Below, in pieces: positions 22,204 to 29,788 of a DNA stretch of 29,788 nucleotides. This DNA is from DATDVT01 sp035289905 (GTDB lineage Archaea; Nanobdellota; Nanobdellia; SCGC-AAA011-G17; GW2011-AR18), in contig DATDVT010000015.1 in NCBI GenBank assembly GCA_035289905.1, positions 1-29,788 on the forward strand. The letters are read 5' to 3'. The first letter of the stretch is position 1, and the number at the start of each line of letters is the position of its first letter. The position numbers and the translations under genes are program-made. The notes beneath the pieces are model-generated. The model saw only the letters and a program-made list of their open reading frames with translations, ran no database searches and was not told the DNA's origin.

Positions 22204-23166
22204 TTACTTCTTTCTTTTTTTCTTACGAACAACAACTATCTTTTGTTTAGGTATAAGTAATATTATTAAAATAATAACTATAACAGCAATAACTATAAAA
22301 ATTATAAACCAAAATCTTAATCCTCGTCTAGATTTACAGTCGTCTGGACAACCATAACGACTTTCTCTTATATTACAAACACCATCTCCACAATAACTCT
22401 CTTCTTTTAAAGTCTCTATAACAACCTCATCTAGACTAATTAATTCTTCATCTAACTCCTCAGTTAAAACCTCTTCTTCTGCAATCTCAGTAATCTCTTT
22501 TTCTGGAGTCTGCTCAATAATATAATTAGTTCCATCATCTATAGGATTTACATCTTTACAAATATCACAACTTCCACCACAATCAACACTTACCTCATCA
22601 TAATCCATTATTAAATTATCACAATAATCAATGCCGACAATATTTAAGTTGCTAATGTAACCTTTTCCATCAATCACCTCAAAACCAACAGAACCCCTAA
22701 ATAATGAAGCAACATCTGAATAGTGAATAATATTAATATCTTCTACAAAAACATCAATTAAAGAATCACTAACATAAATCTTCATATGATATTCCTCATT
22801 ATAAAGATAGTTTGCAATATATGTAGTCAATAATTCTACACTACCATCACTCTTTTCTTTATATAATTCAAAAACAGTCTGACGAAACTGCACATAATAC
22901 CTTTCTTCATCTGATTGATAAAAACCAAAATTAAATCTACCACTTTCAACTAAAAAATCAAACTCCTCTGTATAATCTACCCAAGTGTTACCTAAATTAT
23001 TTAATATTTCACTGTTCTCTAAATATAACCTTTCATTGTTATAATCCACAAAACCCCCATAATTAGTCCACTCTCCGCTATCATATCCATCTAATATATA
23101 TAAACTTTCAGCATTAACTACTCCAATTATTAATAATAAAACTATTAAATAAATTATATTTTTCAT
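22204..23166 (-). CDS. membrane-anchored Cys-rich surface protein
   Basis: 320 residues, exported. Signal peptide MKNIIYLIVLLLIIGVVNAE; a beta-rich domain at about 20-175 that resembles a LamG/3-keto-disaccharide-hydrolase-like sandwich (YDSGEWTNYGGFVDYNNERL, GRFNFGFYQ, SLFRGSVGFEVIDGKGYISN); a Cys motif CDNLIMDYDEVSVDCGGSCD (about 182-201); an acidic linker; a second Cys motif YCGDGVCNIRESRYGCPDDC (about 258-277); then a transmembrane helix and a very basic tail (RKKKRKK). Both Cys motifs are common on archaeal secreted proteins and probably bind Ca2+ or form disulfides. A sugar- or surface-binding role is inferred. TATA-like ATCTTTATAAAGAA lies about 24 bp upstream. Confidence 0.8.
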   Translation of the reverse strand: MKNIIYLIVLLLIIGVVNAESLYILDGYDSGEWTNYGGFVDYNNERLYLENSEILNNLGNTWVDYTEEFDFLVESGRFNFGFYQSDEERYYVQFRQTVFELYKEKSDGSVELLTTYIANYLYNEEYHMKIYVSDSLIDVFVEDINIIHYSDVASLFRGSVGFEVIDGKGYISNLNIVGIDYCDNLIMDYDEVSVDCGGSCDICKDVNPIDDGTNYIIEQTPEKEITEIAEEEVLTEELDEELISLDEVVIETLKEESYCGDGVCNIRESRYGCPDDCKSRRGLRFWFIIFIVIAVIVIILIILLIPKQKIVVVRKKKRKK

Positions 23167-23188
23167 AATGCAATATATTAAAGCTTCT

Positions 23189-24256
23189 TTATAAAGATAA
23201 CCTTACAATAATTTCTAAATGTTTTGTATTTGGAAACATATCAAAAATAGCTATATCTTGAATTTTATAATCAACAAACTTTTTTAGATCCTTGGCTAAC
23301 TGCTCTGGGTTGCAAGATATATAAATAATTTCTTTTGGTTTGATTATATTCAATGTAAAAATAGTTTTAGGATGCATCCCATTCCTAGGAGGATCTAAAA
23401 TAGCAATATCAAATTTTCCCAATTTCTTAATATTTTTAGCATCTAAACAATAAACACTGATATTCTTTAAATTATTTATTTTAATATTTTTCTCAGCAGA
23501 ATTCACAGAACTTTTAAATTCTTCAACCATAACTACTTCTTTAAATTTATCACTATTAATTATTCCAAAACAACCAACCCCTGAATAAAGATCTAATAAT
23601 CTATCACCCTTACTTAATATACCTTTAATATATGCATGCATTTTCTCCATCACACAATAATTATTCTGAAAAAAAACCTGACAATTGAAAACAAATTTTT
23701 TATCTAAAATATTAACTTCCAACTCATCACTGCCTTTTACTACAAAATAATCATCTGTTACACTCACATCCTTATTACTTGAAACATAACCTATAGTCAC
23801 ATTTTCAACAGTACTTCTTTCACTCCATTTTTTAATCTTTTCAATTGCGTTATTTAATCTCATAGAATTTGTATTTAAAATAAAGTTAACACATGATCTC
23901 TCAGCAACTCTAACTACGGCGTATCTAAACGTCCCTATTTTCCTAACTGAATCAAAACTATCTACTTCAACAAACTCTTCTTTTAATTCCTTAAAAATTT
24001 CATTTATCTGTTTGTTCGCAATTAAACATTCATTAATCTCTAATATATTTTTCCAACTACCTATTTTTCTTAAACCTAAAGTTTTACCAAAAACAAAATC
24101 CATTCTATTTCTATAAAAATAAGGCTCACAAAAAAATAATTTAACATCTACAAAATTTAATAATTTTTTAACATAATCTAATTTATTCTTTAATTGAATA
24201 TCATAAATTCCTCTTAAATTACATCCCCCACATTTACCAAAATATTTACATTCCAT
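23189..24256 (-). CDS. TrmA/RlmD-family RNA (uracil-5) methyltransferase
   Basis: 355 residues. It adds a methyl group to C5 of uracil in tRNA or rRNA. An N-terminal [4Fe-4S] site is formed by Cys3, Cys9-x2-Cys12 (KYFGKCGGC) and Cys77 (INECLIAN). The methylase half has VFFQNNYCVMEKM (about 194-206), motif I LLDLYSGVGCFGI (220-232), motif IV ILDPPRNGMHPK (286-297) and the catalytic Cys315 in YISCNPEQLAKDL. There is no N-terminal TRAM domain, so it is the short archaeal form; related archaeal enzymes make m5U54 in tRNA, but others act on rRNA, so the target is open. It ends just before the surface protein gene and starts 14 bp after trxB. Confidence 0.9.
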   Translation of the reverse strand: MECKYFGKCGGCNLRGIYDIQLKNKLDYVKKLLNFVDVKLFFCEPYFYRNRMDFVFGKTLGLRKIGSWKNILEINECLIANKQINEIFKELKEEFVEVDSFDSVRKIGTFRYAVVRVAERSCVNFILNTNSMRLNNAIEKIKKWSERSTVENVTIGYVSSNKDVSVTDDYFVVKGSDELEVNILDKKFVFNCQVFFQNNYCVMEKMHAYIKGILSKGDRLLDLYSGVGCFGIINSDKFKEVVMVEEFKSSVNSAEKNIKINNLKNISVYCLDAKNIKKLGKFDIAILDPPRNGMHPKTIFTLNIIKPKEIIYISCNPEQLAKDLKKFVDYKIQDIAIFDMFPNTKHLEIIVRLSL

Positions 24257-24270
24257 TAAAAAATAATAAT

Positions 24271-25170
24271 CTAATCTATCTTAAAACTAACTAAATCTTC
24301 ATACACAGAATGCGCAGCTATAGTACCTTCAGAAATAGCAGTACTCACTTGCCTTAATTTATTACTTCCAGTAGAAAGATCCCCTGCACAATAAACTCCT
24401 CCCCTACTAGTTTGCATTCTAGGATTAACAAGAACATAACCCTCTTCATCTACATTTAAATGTAGATTAGTTGTTAATTTCTCATCAGGTTTACTACCTA
24501 CAGAAATAAATACACCATCAACATCTATTTCATTATTATCACTAAGTTTAACCTTTTTTAATTTATTTTCTCCTTTAAATTCGATTATTTCTTTATTAAA
24601 TAAAACATCAATATTGTTTCCTAAAACCTGCATCCTAGGTTGAGCAGTAAATTTTGGTTCTCTGACAATTAAAGTAACATTATTTGTATATTTTTTCATT
24701 ATTAAAGCAGTAGAAATAGCAACATCTCCTCCTCCAACAACAAAAACCTTTTTATTTTTAAAAAAAGAACCATCACATACAGCACAAAACGTAATCCCCC
24801 TTCCCATAAACTCTCTTTCACCCTTAACATTTAACATTAATCTTTTCATTCCCAAAGCTAAAATTATTTTCTTAGTTTGATACTCTCCGTTTTCAGTATA
24901 AACCACAAAATCCCCATCTTCTCCATCTATACTATACACTTCTTCAAATTCAAAGTTTACATTAAAACTATCGCAATGTTTTTTAAATCTATCTATTAAA
25001 TCTTCACCAGAAATATTTTCTATACCTAAATAATTCTCCACACAATAGCTATCTGCAATACATCCCCCCAATTCCTTAGAAATAACTAAAACATTCAAAC
25101 CAAATCTACTAGCATACAAAGCAGCACTTAATCCTGCAGCTCCACTACCTATTATAATTAAATCTCGCAT
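24271..25170 (-). CDS. trxB: thioredoxin reductase-like flavoprotein
   Basis: 299 residues with the two-dinucleotide-domain layout of low-Mr thioredoxin reductases. FAD motif IIIGSGAAGLSAALYASR (5-22), redox-active pair Cys129-x2-Cys132 (FCAVCDGS), NAD(P)-binding VVGGGDVAIS (144-153) and a C-terminal FAD motif VYCAGDLSTG. The NADPH-selective HRRxxxR segment is replaced by VREPKFT: the first His is Val, the second Arg is Glu, and the last Arg is Thr, so it may prefer NADH or another donor. Role: keeping thioredoxin-like proteins reduced, possibly the cytosolic source for the CcdA-like transporter in this window. A TATA-like box (around 25191-25200) is about 26 bp upstream. Confidence 0.88.
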   Translation of the reverse strand: MRDLIIIGSGAAGLSAALYASRFGLNVLVISKELGGCIADSYCVENYLGIENISGEDLIDRFKKHCDSFNVNFEFEEVYSIDGEDGDFVVYTENGEYQTKKIILALGMKRLMLNVKGEREFMGRGITFCAVCDGSFFKNKKVFVVGGGDVAISTALIMKKYTNNVTLIVREPKFTAQPRMQVLGNNIDVLFNKEIIEFKGENKLKKVKLSDNNEIDVDGVFISVGSKPDEKLTTNLHLNVDEEGYVLVNPRMQTSRGGVYCAGDLSTGSNKLRQVSTAISEGTIAAHSVYEDLVSFKID

Positions 25171-25190
25171 TCACTCACAAAAAAGCCATT

Positions 25191-25200
25191 GTTTTTAAAG
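25191..25200 (-). promoter_or_regulatory. TATA-like box for trxB (and probably the downstream uracil methylase)
   Basis: Minus-strand TCTTTAAAAA, centred about 26 bp upstream of ATG 25170. The 14-bp gap to the downstream methylase has no space for its own promoter except inside trxB, so the two are probably cotranscribed. Confidence 0.45.
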
Positions 25201-25244
25201 ATTCTTAAACCAAACCATTAAGAATTTAAGATATATGCAATCTT

Positions 25245-25592
25245 ATGGACCAAAACAACTTAGAAAATGCTCAAAGAGAAAAAATAATAAACATTTATAT
25301 AGAATTAAATAAACGTCCTAATGATCCATTAACTGATAAAGAATATGCACGATGTTATAATGCAATATTTACTGCAAATAAACTACTAAAACTTCAAGGA
25401 GATATTTATATAGGAGATTTAGGCTATCAAATCAGCCAAATAGTTAAAAAAAAAGATGTAATGATCCAAAAAAGAATAAATTACGCCTTTGCTAGATTTA
25501 AAAATATTCAAGATATTTTAAGAAAAATTAGAAATAAAAAAACACGAAAAAGAACTATTTTTGTTAAAGGAAAACGAATAAAAAAACTCTAA
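25245..25592 (+). CDS. small basic protein of unknown function
   Basis: 115 residues, soluble, not recognised. It appears mainly helical: NLENAQREKIINIYIELNKR, a DPLTDKEYARCYNAIFTANK segment, then VKKKDVMIQKRINYAFARFK and a strongly basic tail KIRNKKTRKRTIFVKGKRIK. The basic C-terminus suggests nucleic-acid binding, which is inference. It is divergent from trxB and its last 4 bp overlap the end of the deoxyhypusine synthase gene on the other strand. Confidence 0.65.
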   Translation: MDQNNLENAQREKIINIYIELNKRPNDPLTDKEYARCYNAIFTANKLLKLQGDIYIGDLGYQISQIVKKKDVMIQKRINYAFARFKNIQDILRKIRNKKTRKRTIFVKGKRIKKL

Positions 25593-26506
25593 ACTCTGCA
25601 AACAACAGCATTTACTATTAAAGGCAAAGCTATTGTAACATCACATATTACATCAACAAATTTTGCCTTTTCATTTAATTTTCCCCAGCTAATTCCCTCT
25701 CTTAGTTCTGCACCAGAGCTGCCGCCTGGTTCTGGTCTGTCCATAGTAATTTGAATACCATAACTTGCTCCTTCTAAAGGATTAAATTGCATAGCTTGTT
25801 GAATAAAATTTTTTGGTGATCCTCCTCCTAAATAAATCACTCCTGTTTTCTTAGCTGTCCAAACAATCTCCATTATATCCTTTAAATCATTAAAAACATC
25901 AACCTTAATTCTTTTATTTTTGTTTAAAAGCCCCCAAATCATTAACCCTATTCCAGAGTCACTAATTCCTGGACAAAATATAGGAATCTTTTTCTCATAA
26001 CATATCTTTAAAATACTTTTATCCTTAATATTCTCACCAATCTTCCACATAAATTCCTTAATATTATATTCTCCCTCAAAATTATGAGAATTAAAAAAAT
26101 CTTCTAACGTAATATAAACATCATTTTTCATAAAAGAATCATAGATCCTATCAATACCTTTTTCATTTAATTCCTTGTCATTCACCATATGATTGCCTTT
26201 ATAATGATGCATACCTAATCCCTCAATTAAATCATGTGTTAACATTGCACCAGTACAAACAAAAACATCTATCCAATGGTTCTCTAACATATAAATTAAT
26301 AACTCCCTTTGACCGCCAGGAACTAAAGCACCTGCAGCACCTAAAAAAACTCTACATTCTTCATCTTGAATCATTCTTGTAAAAATATCTGCTGCTTTAC
26401 CAATTTTTCCTCCCCCCATTACACCAGCATTTTCCATTTGTAAAACTAAATTATTCACAGAAATATTCTTTTCAACTTTTACAGGATCAACTTTCTTTAA
26501 TTCCAT
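25589..26506 (-). CDS. dys: deoxyhypusine synthase
   Basis: 305 residues. It moves the aminobutyl group of spermidine to a lysine of translation factor aIF5A, the first step to hypusine. Hallmarks: MGGGKIGKAADIFTRMI near the N-terminus (about 30-46), GAAGALVPGGQRELL, CTGAMLTHDLIEGLGMHHYK (about 84-103), ISDSGIGLMIWG (181-192), YLGGGSPKNFIQQ (225-237) and the catalytic Lys276 in EGISWGKLNEK. Length fits. The sequence is the shorter DHS-like branch that also includes homospermidine synthase-type proteins, so spermidine-dependent hypusination is likely but a polyamine role is possible. aIF5A is not in the window. It has its own TATA-like box. Confidence 0.9.
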   Translation of the reverse strand: MELKKVDPVKVEKNISVNNLVLQMENAGVMGGGKIGKAADIFTRMIQDEECRVFLGAAGALVPGGQRELLIYMLENHWIDVFVCTGAMLTHDLIEGLGMHHYKGNHMVNDKELNEKGIDRIYDSFMKNDVYITLEDFFNSHNFEGEYNIKEFMWKIGENIKDKSILKICYEKKIPIFCPGISDSGIGLMIWGLLNKNKRIKVDVFNDLKDIMEIVWTAKKTGVIYLGGGSPKNFIQQAMQFNPLEGASYGIQITMDRPEPGGSSGAELREGISWGKLNEKAKFVDVICDVTIALPLIVNAVVCRV

Positions 26507-26527
26507 AATAAATTACAAATAGCAATG

Positions 26528-26537
26528 ATTATAAAGC
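26528..26537 (-). promoter_or_regulatory. TATA-like box for deoxyhypusine synthase
   Basis: Minus-strand GCTTTATAATC region centred about 26 bp upstream of ATG 26506, no SD. The rest of the 173-bp gap to dnaJ (26507-26679) is AT-rich and holds T-rich runs after dnaJ that could end its transcript; no other gene is supported there. Confidence 0.5.
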
Positions 26538-26679
26538 TTACTTTAATTTGCGTTCTTTGTTATAATAACAGATAATGCTAGATTTTATCTTTGCAATTCT
26601 TTGATAATTTTTTTTAGTGCTTGTTTTTTTAAAAATCTTGAAGCATTATTTTCCACTAAAATTACAACAAGAATTTTAT

Positions 26680-27771
26680 CTAAATCTCTTTAGTAAATTC
26701 TTTAATCTTATCAAACAAACCCTTTTTTTCATCTGTTTTTTTTAATTTAGTAAATAATTCTTTTTGTTCTTTTGATAATTTTTTAGGTGTTACAATATTT
26801 ACTTCAACAAATAAATCTCCTCTACCATAACCATCTAAAAAAGGAACACCCTTTCCTTTTAATCTAAATTTAGTTCCTGATTGTGTGCCAGAGGGAATCT
26901 TTAAAGTAATATCCTCCTCTAAAGTAGGTATATTAACTTCATCTCCTAAAGCAACTTGAGAGAATGATAATGGAAATTTTAATAGAATATCATTCTCTTC
27001 ACGAAGAAAAATATCACTATCTTTAACATTTAAAACAACAAATAAATCTCCAGAAGAACTTCCTCTTTTACCTACCTCACCTTTACTATTTATTTTTAAT
27101 TTCATCTCATCTTCAACACCTGCAGGAATATTCACTTTAACTCTTTCTAGTTTTCTGACTCTGCCCTCTCCATCACAAGCATTACATTCTTCTAGTATCT
27201 CCTTTCCCTTTCCTTTACATTTTGGACAAACAGTGACTTGAGCAAAAATACCAAATGGGGTTCTCCTCTCTATCCTTATTTGTCCACGACCATCACAACC
27301 AGTACAAACTTTTAATTTGTCATTTTCAGCACCTGAGCCATTACATTCTCCACAAGTTACATATCTTTCAATTTCTATTTCTTTTGTAATACCAAAAACT
27401 GCTTCTTTAAAACTTAAATCTATCTCAACTACTAAATCATTACCTCTATTTCCCCTTTTTCTACTCCCTCCAAAAAACATATCAAATACAGAATCACCAA
27501 AAATATCCCCAAAATCAAAATTTTTAAAAATATCCTCTTGTGAATATCTCTGACTAAATCCTTCTTTACCAAATTGATTATATTGTGATCTTTTACTATC
27601 ATCGCTTAAAACAGCATAAGCCTCAGAAACTTTTTTAAATTTTTCAGTAGCGTTTTTTTCTTTAGAAACATCTGGATGATATTTTTTAGCTAAATTTTTA
27701 TAAGCCTTTTTAATCTCCTCTTTAGAAGAATTCTTACTTACACCTAAAATCTCATAATAGTCCTCACTCAT
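26680..27771 (-). CDS. dnaJ: chaperone DnaJ (Hsp40, type I)
   Basis: 363 residues, cochaperone that loads substrate and stimulates DnaK ATPase. J-domain 1-70 with the HPD motif at 32-34 (KKYHPDVSK). A Gly/Phe-rich region follows (FKNFDFGDIFGDSVFDMFFG). The zinc domain has four CxxCxGxG boxes: CGECNGSG, CTGCDGRG, CPKCKGKG and CNACDGEG. C-terminal beta domains contain VNIPAGVEDEMKLKI and LKIPSGTQSGTKFRLKGKGV. It is complete and bacterial-like. It starts 18 bp after dnaK, in the usual grpE-dnaK-dnaJ order; in archaea this set was acquired from bacteria (known). Confidence 0.96.
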   Translation of the reverse strand: MSEDYYEILGVSKNSSKEEIKKAYKNLAKKYHPDVSKEKNATEKFKKVSEAYAVLSDDSKRSQYNQFGKEGFSQRYSQEDIFKNFDFGDIFGDSVFDMFFGGSRKRGNRGNDLVVEIDLSFKEAVFGITKEIEIERYVTCGECNGSGAENDKLKVCTGCDGRGQIRIERRTPFGIFAQVTVCPKCKGKGKEILEECNACDGEGRVRKLERVKVNIPAGVEDEMKLKINSKGEVGKRGSSSGDLFVVLNVKDSDIFLREENDILLKFPLSFSQVALGDEVNIPTLEEDITLKIPSGTQSGTKFRLKGKGVPFLDGYGRGDLFVEVNIVTPKKLSKEQKELFTKLKKTDEKKGLFDKIKEFTKEI

Positions 27772-27789
27772 TTTTCAAAAAGAAGAAAA

Positions 27790-29595
27790 TTATTTCTTCT
27801 CATCCACAACTTCAGCATCTACTACATTATCATCTTTCTTATCAGAAGATTTTTCTTGTTGAATTTTTTGATACATCTTCATAGTAGCCTCTTGTAATTT
27901 TTTATTAATCTCTTCCATCTTAATCTTTAGTTTATCAATGTTTTTATCAGCAATTAATGTTTTTAATTCATCTACTGATTTACCAATCTCTTCTAATTCC
28001 TTATCTTCTACTTTTCCCTTTAAATCTGCAGATGTTCTCTCAATAGTATAAATTAAATTATTGGCTTCGTTTAATATCTCAATTTCTTCTTTCTTCTTTT
28101 TATCTTCTTCAGCATACTGCTCTGCGTCCTTTCTCATCTTCTCTACTTCTTTTTCATCTAATTTTTGAGAAGCAGTAATGCTAATTCTTTGTTCTTTATT
28201 AGTCCCTAAATCCTTAGCTGAAACACTTACAATACCATTTGCATCAATATCAAATGTTACTTCAATCTGAGGTATTCCTCTTGGAGCAGGAGGTATTCCT
28301 ACTAAATCAAACCTTCCGAGAGATTTATTATCTAGGGCCATTTCTCTTTCACCTTGTAATACATGAATTGTTACAGCATGTTGATTATCATCAGCAGTAC
28401 TAAATATCTGCGATCTTTTTGTTGGGATTGTAGTATTTCTTTGAATTAAAGGGGTTCTTATTCCCCCTAAAGTTTCAATACCTAAAGTTAAAGGGGTTAC
28501 ATCTAATAGTAAAACATCTTTAACCTCTCCAGCCAAAACTCCACCTTGAACAGCTGCACCATGTGCAACACATTCCATTGGATCTACTCCACCCTCAGCC
28601 TTTCTATCTAACAAACCCTCAATAAAATTCTTAACAATTGGCATCCTTGTTGGGCCACCAACTAATATAATCTTACCAATTTGTTTTTCGCTCAGATTAG
28701 CGTCTTTTAAGGCTTGTAAAACTGGTTTTTTACATCTCTGAACAATTGGATCAACAATCCTTTCTAACTGAGACCTAGTTAATTTCATACTCAAATTTTT
28801 TGAACCAGAGATAAATGGCAAATTAACCTCTGTTTCTAAAACAGTACTCAATTCAATCTTAGCTTTTTCTGCAGCCTCTCTTACCCTTTGGACAGCAGTT
28901 TTACTCTCATTCAAATCAATACCCTCTTTTTTTCTAAAGTCATCAATAATAAAATTCATAACAAAGTTATCCATATCTGTTCCACCAAGTTGTGTATCTC
29001 CTGAAGTACTTTTTACCTCAAAAACTCCATCACCAAATTCCATTATAGTAACATCTAAAGTTCCACCACCAAGGTCAAAAACTAAAATCTTTTCATCAGA
29101 AACATTCTTATCCAAACCATAAGATAGAGCAGCTGCTGTTGGTTCATTAATAATTCTAACAACATCCAAACCAGCTATTTTACCTGCATCTTTTGTAGCC
29201 TGTCTCTGATTATCATCAAAATAAGCTGGGACAGTAATTACCGCTTTTTCAACCTTATCACCTAAAAATTCTTCAGCATCATCTTTAATTTTCTTTAAAA
29301 TAAAAGCTGAAATCTCTTGAGGTGTAAATTCTTTTCCATAGATATTTACTTTATAATTAGTACCCATTTTTCTTTTAATAGCCATCACAGTTCCTTCTGG
29401 ATTACTAACGGCTTGTCTTCTAGCTGGTTCTCCTACTAATTTTTGACCATCTTTAGTAAAAGCAACAACTGAAGGAAAAGCTTTTCCATATAAACTAGCT
29501 CCTTCTACACTTGGAATCATAATTGGTCTTCCAGCTTGCAAAACTGATGCAGCTGAATTGCTTGTTCCTAAATCTATTCCAATAATTTTTGTCAT
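27790..29595 (-). CDS. dnaK: chaperone DnaK (Hsp70)
   Basis: 601 residues from ATG 29595. ATP-driven chaperone for unfolded proteins. The ATPase domain begins IIGIDLGTSNSAASV, with phosphate loops VFDLGGGTLDVTIM and ILVGGPTRMP; the linker DVLLLDVTPLTLGIE leads to the substrate domain, and the lid ends in a Lys/Asp-rich tail (KKDDNVVDAEVVDEKK). The open frame also allows ATG 29610 five codons earlier, but GGAGG (29604-29608) forms the first codons there and lies 8 nt before ATG 29595, so it is the SD and the later ATG is the start. Order grpE, small ORF, dnaK, dnaJ. Confidence 0.96.
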   Translation of the reverse strand: MTKIIGIDLGTSNSAASVLQAGRPIMIPSVEGASLYGKAFPSVVAFTKDGQKLVGEPARRQAVSNPEGTVMAIKRKMGTNYKVNIYGKEFTPQEISAFILKKIKDDAEEFLGDKVEKAVITVPAYFDDNQRQATKDAGKIAGLDVVRIINEPTAAALSYGLDKNVSDEKILVFDLGGGTLDVTIMEFGDGVFEVKSTSGDTQLGGTDMDNFVMNFIIDDFRKKEGIDLNESKTAVQRVREAAEKAKIELSTVLETEVNLPFISGSKNLSMKLTRSQLERIVDPIVQRCKKPVLQALKDANLSEKQIGKIILVGGPTRMPIVKNFIEGLLDRKAEGGVDPMECVAHGAAVQGGVLAGEVKDVLLLDVTPLTLGIETLGGIRTPLIQRNTTIPTKRSQIFSTADDNQHAVTIHVLQGEREMALDNKSLGRFDLVGIPPAPRGIPQIEVTFDIDANGIVSVSAKDLGTNKEQRISITASQKLDEKEVEKMRKDAEQYAEEDKKKKEEIEILNEANNLIYTIERTSADLKGKVEDKELEEIGKSVDELKTLIADKNIDKLKIKMEEINKKLQEATMKMYQKIQQEKSSDKKDDNVVDAEVVDEKK

Positions 29596-29596
29596 T

Positions 29597-29683
29597 TTAT
29601 TTTCCTCCATAATTATTTTTTAATTTATAATCATCTAATTTATACATATCTACACTATATGGACTAGAATATTCACAACTCAT
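29597..29683 (-). CDS. possible 28-aa ORF between grpE and dnaK
   Basis: ATG 29683 lies within the end of grpE (grpE stop at 29673-29675), preceded by AAGGGAG with a 6-nt spacer. The frame reads MSCEYSSPYSVDM then YKLDDYKLKNNYGGK and stops at 29597, 1 bp before the dnaK start; its last Gly-Gly codons form the dnaK SD. Overlap with grpE, a good SD and the exact fit to dnaK suggest it may serve translational coupling, or be a real micropeptide. There is no family match and it is short enough to be chance. Confidence 0.4.
   Translation of the reverse strand: MSCEYSSPYSVDMYKLDDYKLKNNYGGK
29604..29608 (-). promoter_or_regulatory. Shine-Dalgarno of dnaK
   Basis: GGAGG on the minus strand, 8 nt before ATG 29595. 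It decides the dnaK start. Confidence 0.75.
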
Positions 29684-29788
29684 TATTTTCTCCCTTACCA
29701 ACTCTTACTTTTGCAGTTCTCAATAATCTATCCTTAAACATATATCCTTTTTGTAATTCCTCAATAATATAATTTTCTTTTCCTTCAA
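29673..29788 (-). CDS. grpE: GrpE nucleotide-exchange factor, C-terminal part (partial)
   Basis: The minus-strand frame runs in from the window edge and stops at 29673. The 38 residues visible include YIIEELQKGYMFKDRLLRTA followed by KVRVGKGENNEL, the strongly conserved C-terminal beta-domain of GrpE (consensus I-x-E-x-L-Q-K-G-Y-x-L-x-x-R-L-L-R-P-A-x-V-x-V). GrpE drives ADP release from DnaK. Position directly before dnaK confirms it. Most of the gene lies outside the window. Confidence 0.9.
   Translation of the reverse strand, partial: EGKENYIIEELQKGYMFKDRLLRTAKVRVGKGENNEL

Noticed and set aside
22173..22235. Upstream ATG 22235 extending porC by 21 residues
   Set aside because: The added part is inside the neighbouring gene and covers the TATA box; the family begins at the HGRGGQG segment.
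26580..26690. Minus-strand frame after dnaJ with a coding-like peptide (ILVENNASRFLKKQALKKII)
   Set aside because: No ATG and only a 24-residue GTG-initiated frame; no SD. Too short to support as a gene.
27790..29610. dnaK start at ATG 29610
   Set aside because: Its first codons are the GGAGG that acts as SD for ATG 29595.
1..29788. CRISPR arrays, tRNA or rRNA genes
   Set aside because: No regularly spaced repeats and no GC-rich cloverleaf-like segments were seen in the gaps between genes.

Overview
The window is a gene-dense, strongly AT-rich stretch of an archaeal genome. The information-processing genes are archaeal: an archaeal/eukaryal-type glutamyl-tRNA synthetase, a Pth2 peptidyl-tRNA hydrolase, deoxyhypusine synthase, a four-subunit pyruvate:ferredoxin oxidoreductase and a NOP2/Sun-type rRNA/tRNA m5C methylase. 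Many starts have a TATA-like box 22-28 nt upstream and no Shine-Dalgarno (SD), as expected for leaderless archaeal transcripts; a minority have a clear GGAGG-type SD. The LamG and CGDGxC surface proteins, small gene sizes and bacterial-type DnaK/DnaJ/GrpE suggest a DPANN archaeon of the Woesearchaeota/Pacearchaeota kind. That placement is inference.

Layout. 1-6.1 kb (minus strand): start of a membrane protein, a B12-type radical SAM enzyme, a tightly overlapping glycosyltransferase operon (GT2, unknown 139-aa protein, GT4) and a large LamG surface protein. 6.1-9.5 kb: gltX, then an HTH protein divergent from a PRPP-synthetase-like gene. 9.5-12.7 kb: an endonuclease III-like DNA glycosylase and a three-gene membrane redox operon (anchored Rieske protein, DsbD/CcdA-like transporter, flavocytochrome reductase). 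12.8-13.9 kb: a secreted-protein gene whose SD-preceded start is out of frame because of an (AT)7 tract, next to an IS605/IS1341-type element carrying an internally deleted tnpB. 13.8-15.8 kb (plus strand): m5C methylase with a PUA-like partner, and a small SAM methyltransferase. 15.8-16.9 kb: pth2 and three very small membrane proteins, two of them preceded by near-identical ~55-bp promoter modules. 16.9-19.3 kb: an ABC exporter and a frameshifted unknown gene. 19.3-22.2 kb: por operon (gamma-delta-alpha-beta). 22.2-25.2 kb: a Cys-rich surface protein, a TrmA/RlmD-type uracil methylase and a thioredoxin-reductase-like flavoprotein. 25.2-26.5 kb: a basic unknown protein and deoxyhypusine synthase. 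26.7-29.8 kb: dnaJ, dnaK, a possible 28-aa overlapping ORF and the 3' end of grpE.

How the genes fit together. Pyruvate oxidation by PorABCD supplies reduced ferredoxin and acetyl-CoA. The thioredoxin-reductase-like protein and the CcdA/flavocytochrome/Rieske operon suggest a route for moving electrons from cytosolic carriers to the outer face of the membrane. The glycosyltransferases and two anchored adhesin-like proteins build the cell surface. The least explained features are the (AT)n contingency-like tract, the trimmed TnpB, the redox operon, the duplicated promoter module and the small ORF between grpE and dnaK. No tRNA, rRNA or CRISPR array was seen, and the only gene-free stretch above about 170 bp is the one holding the IS left end and the secreted-protein promoter.
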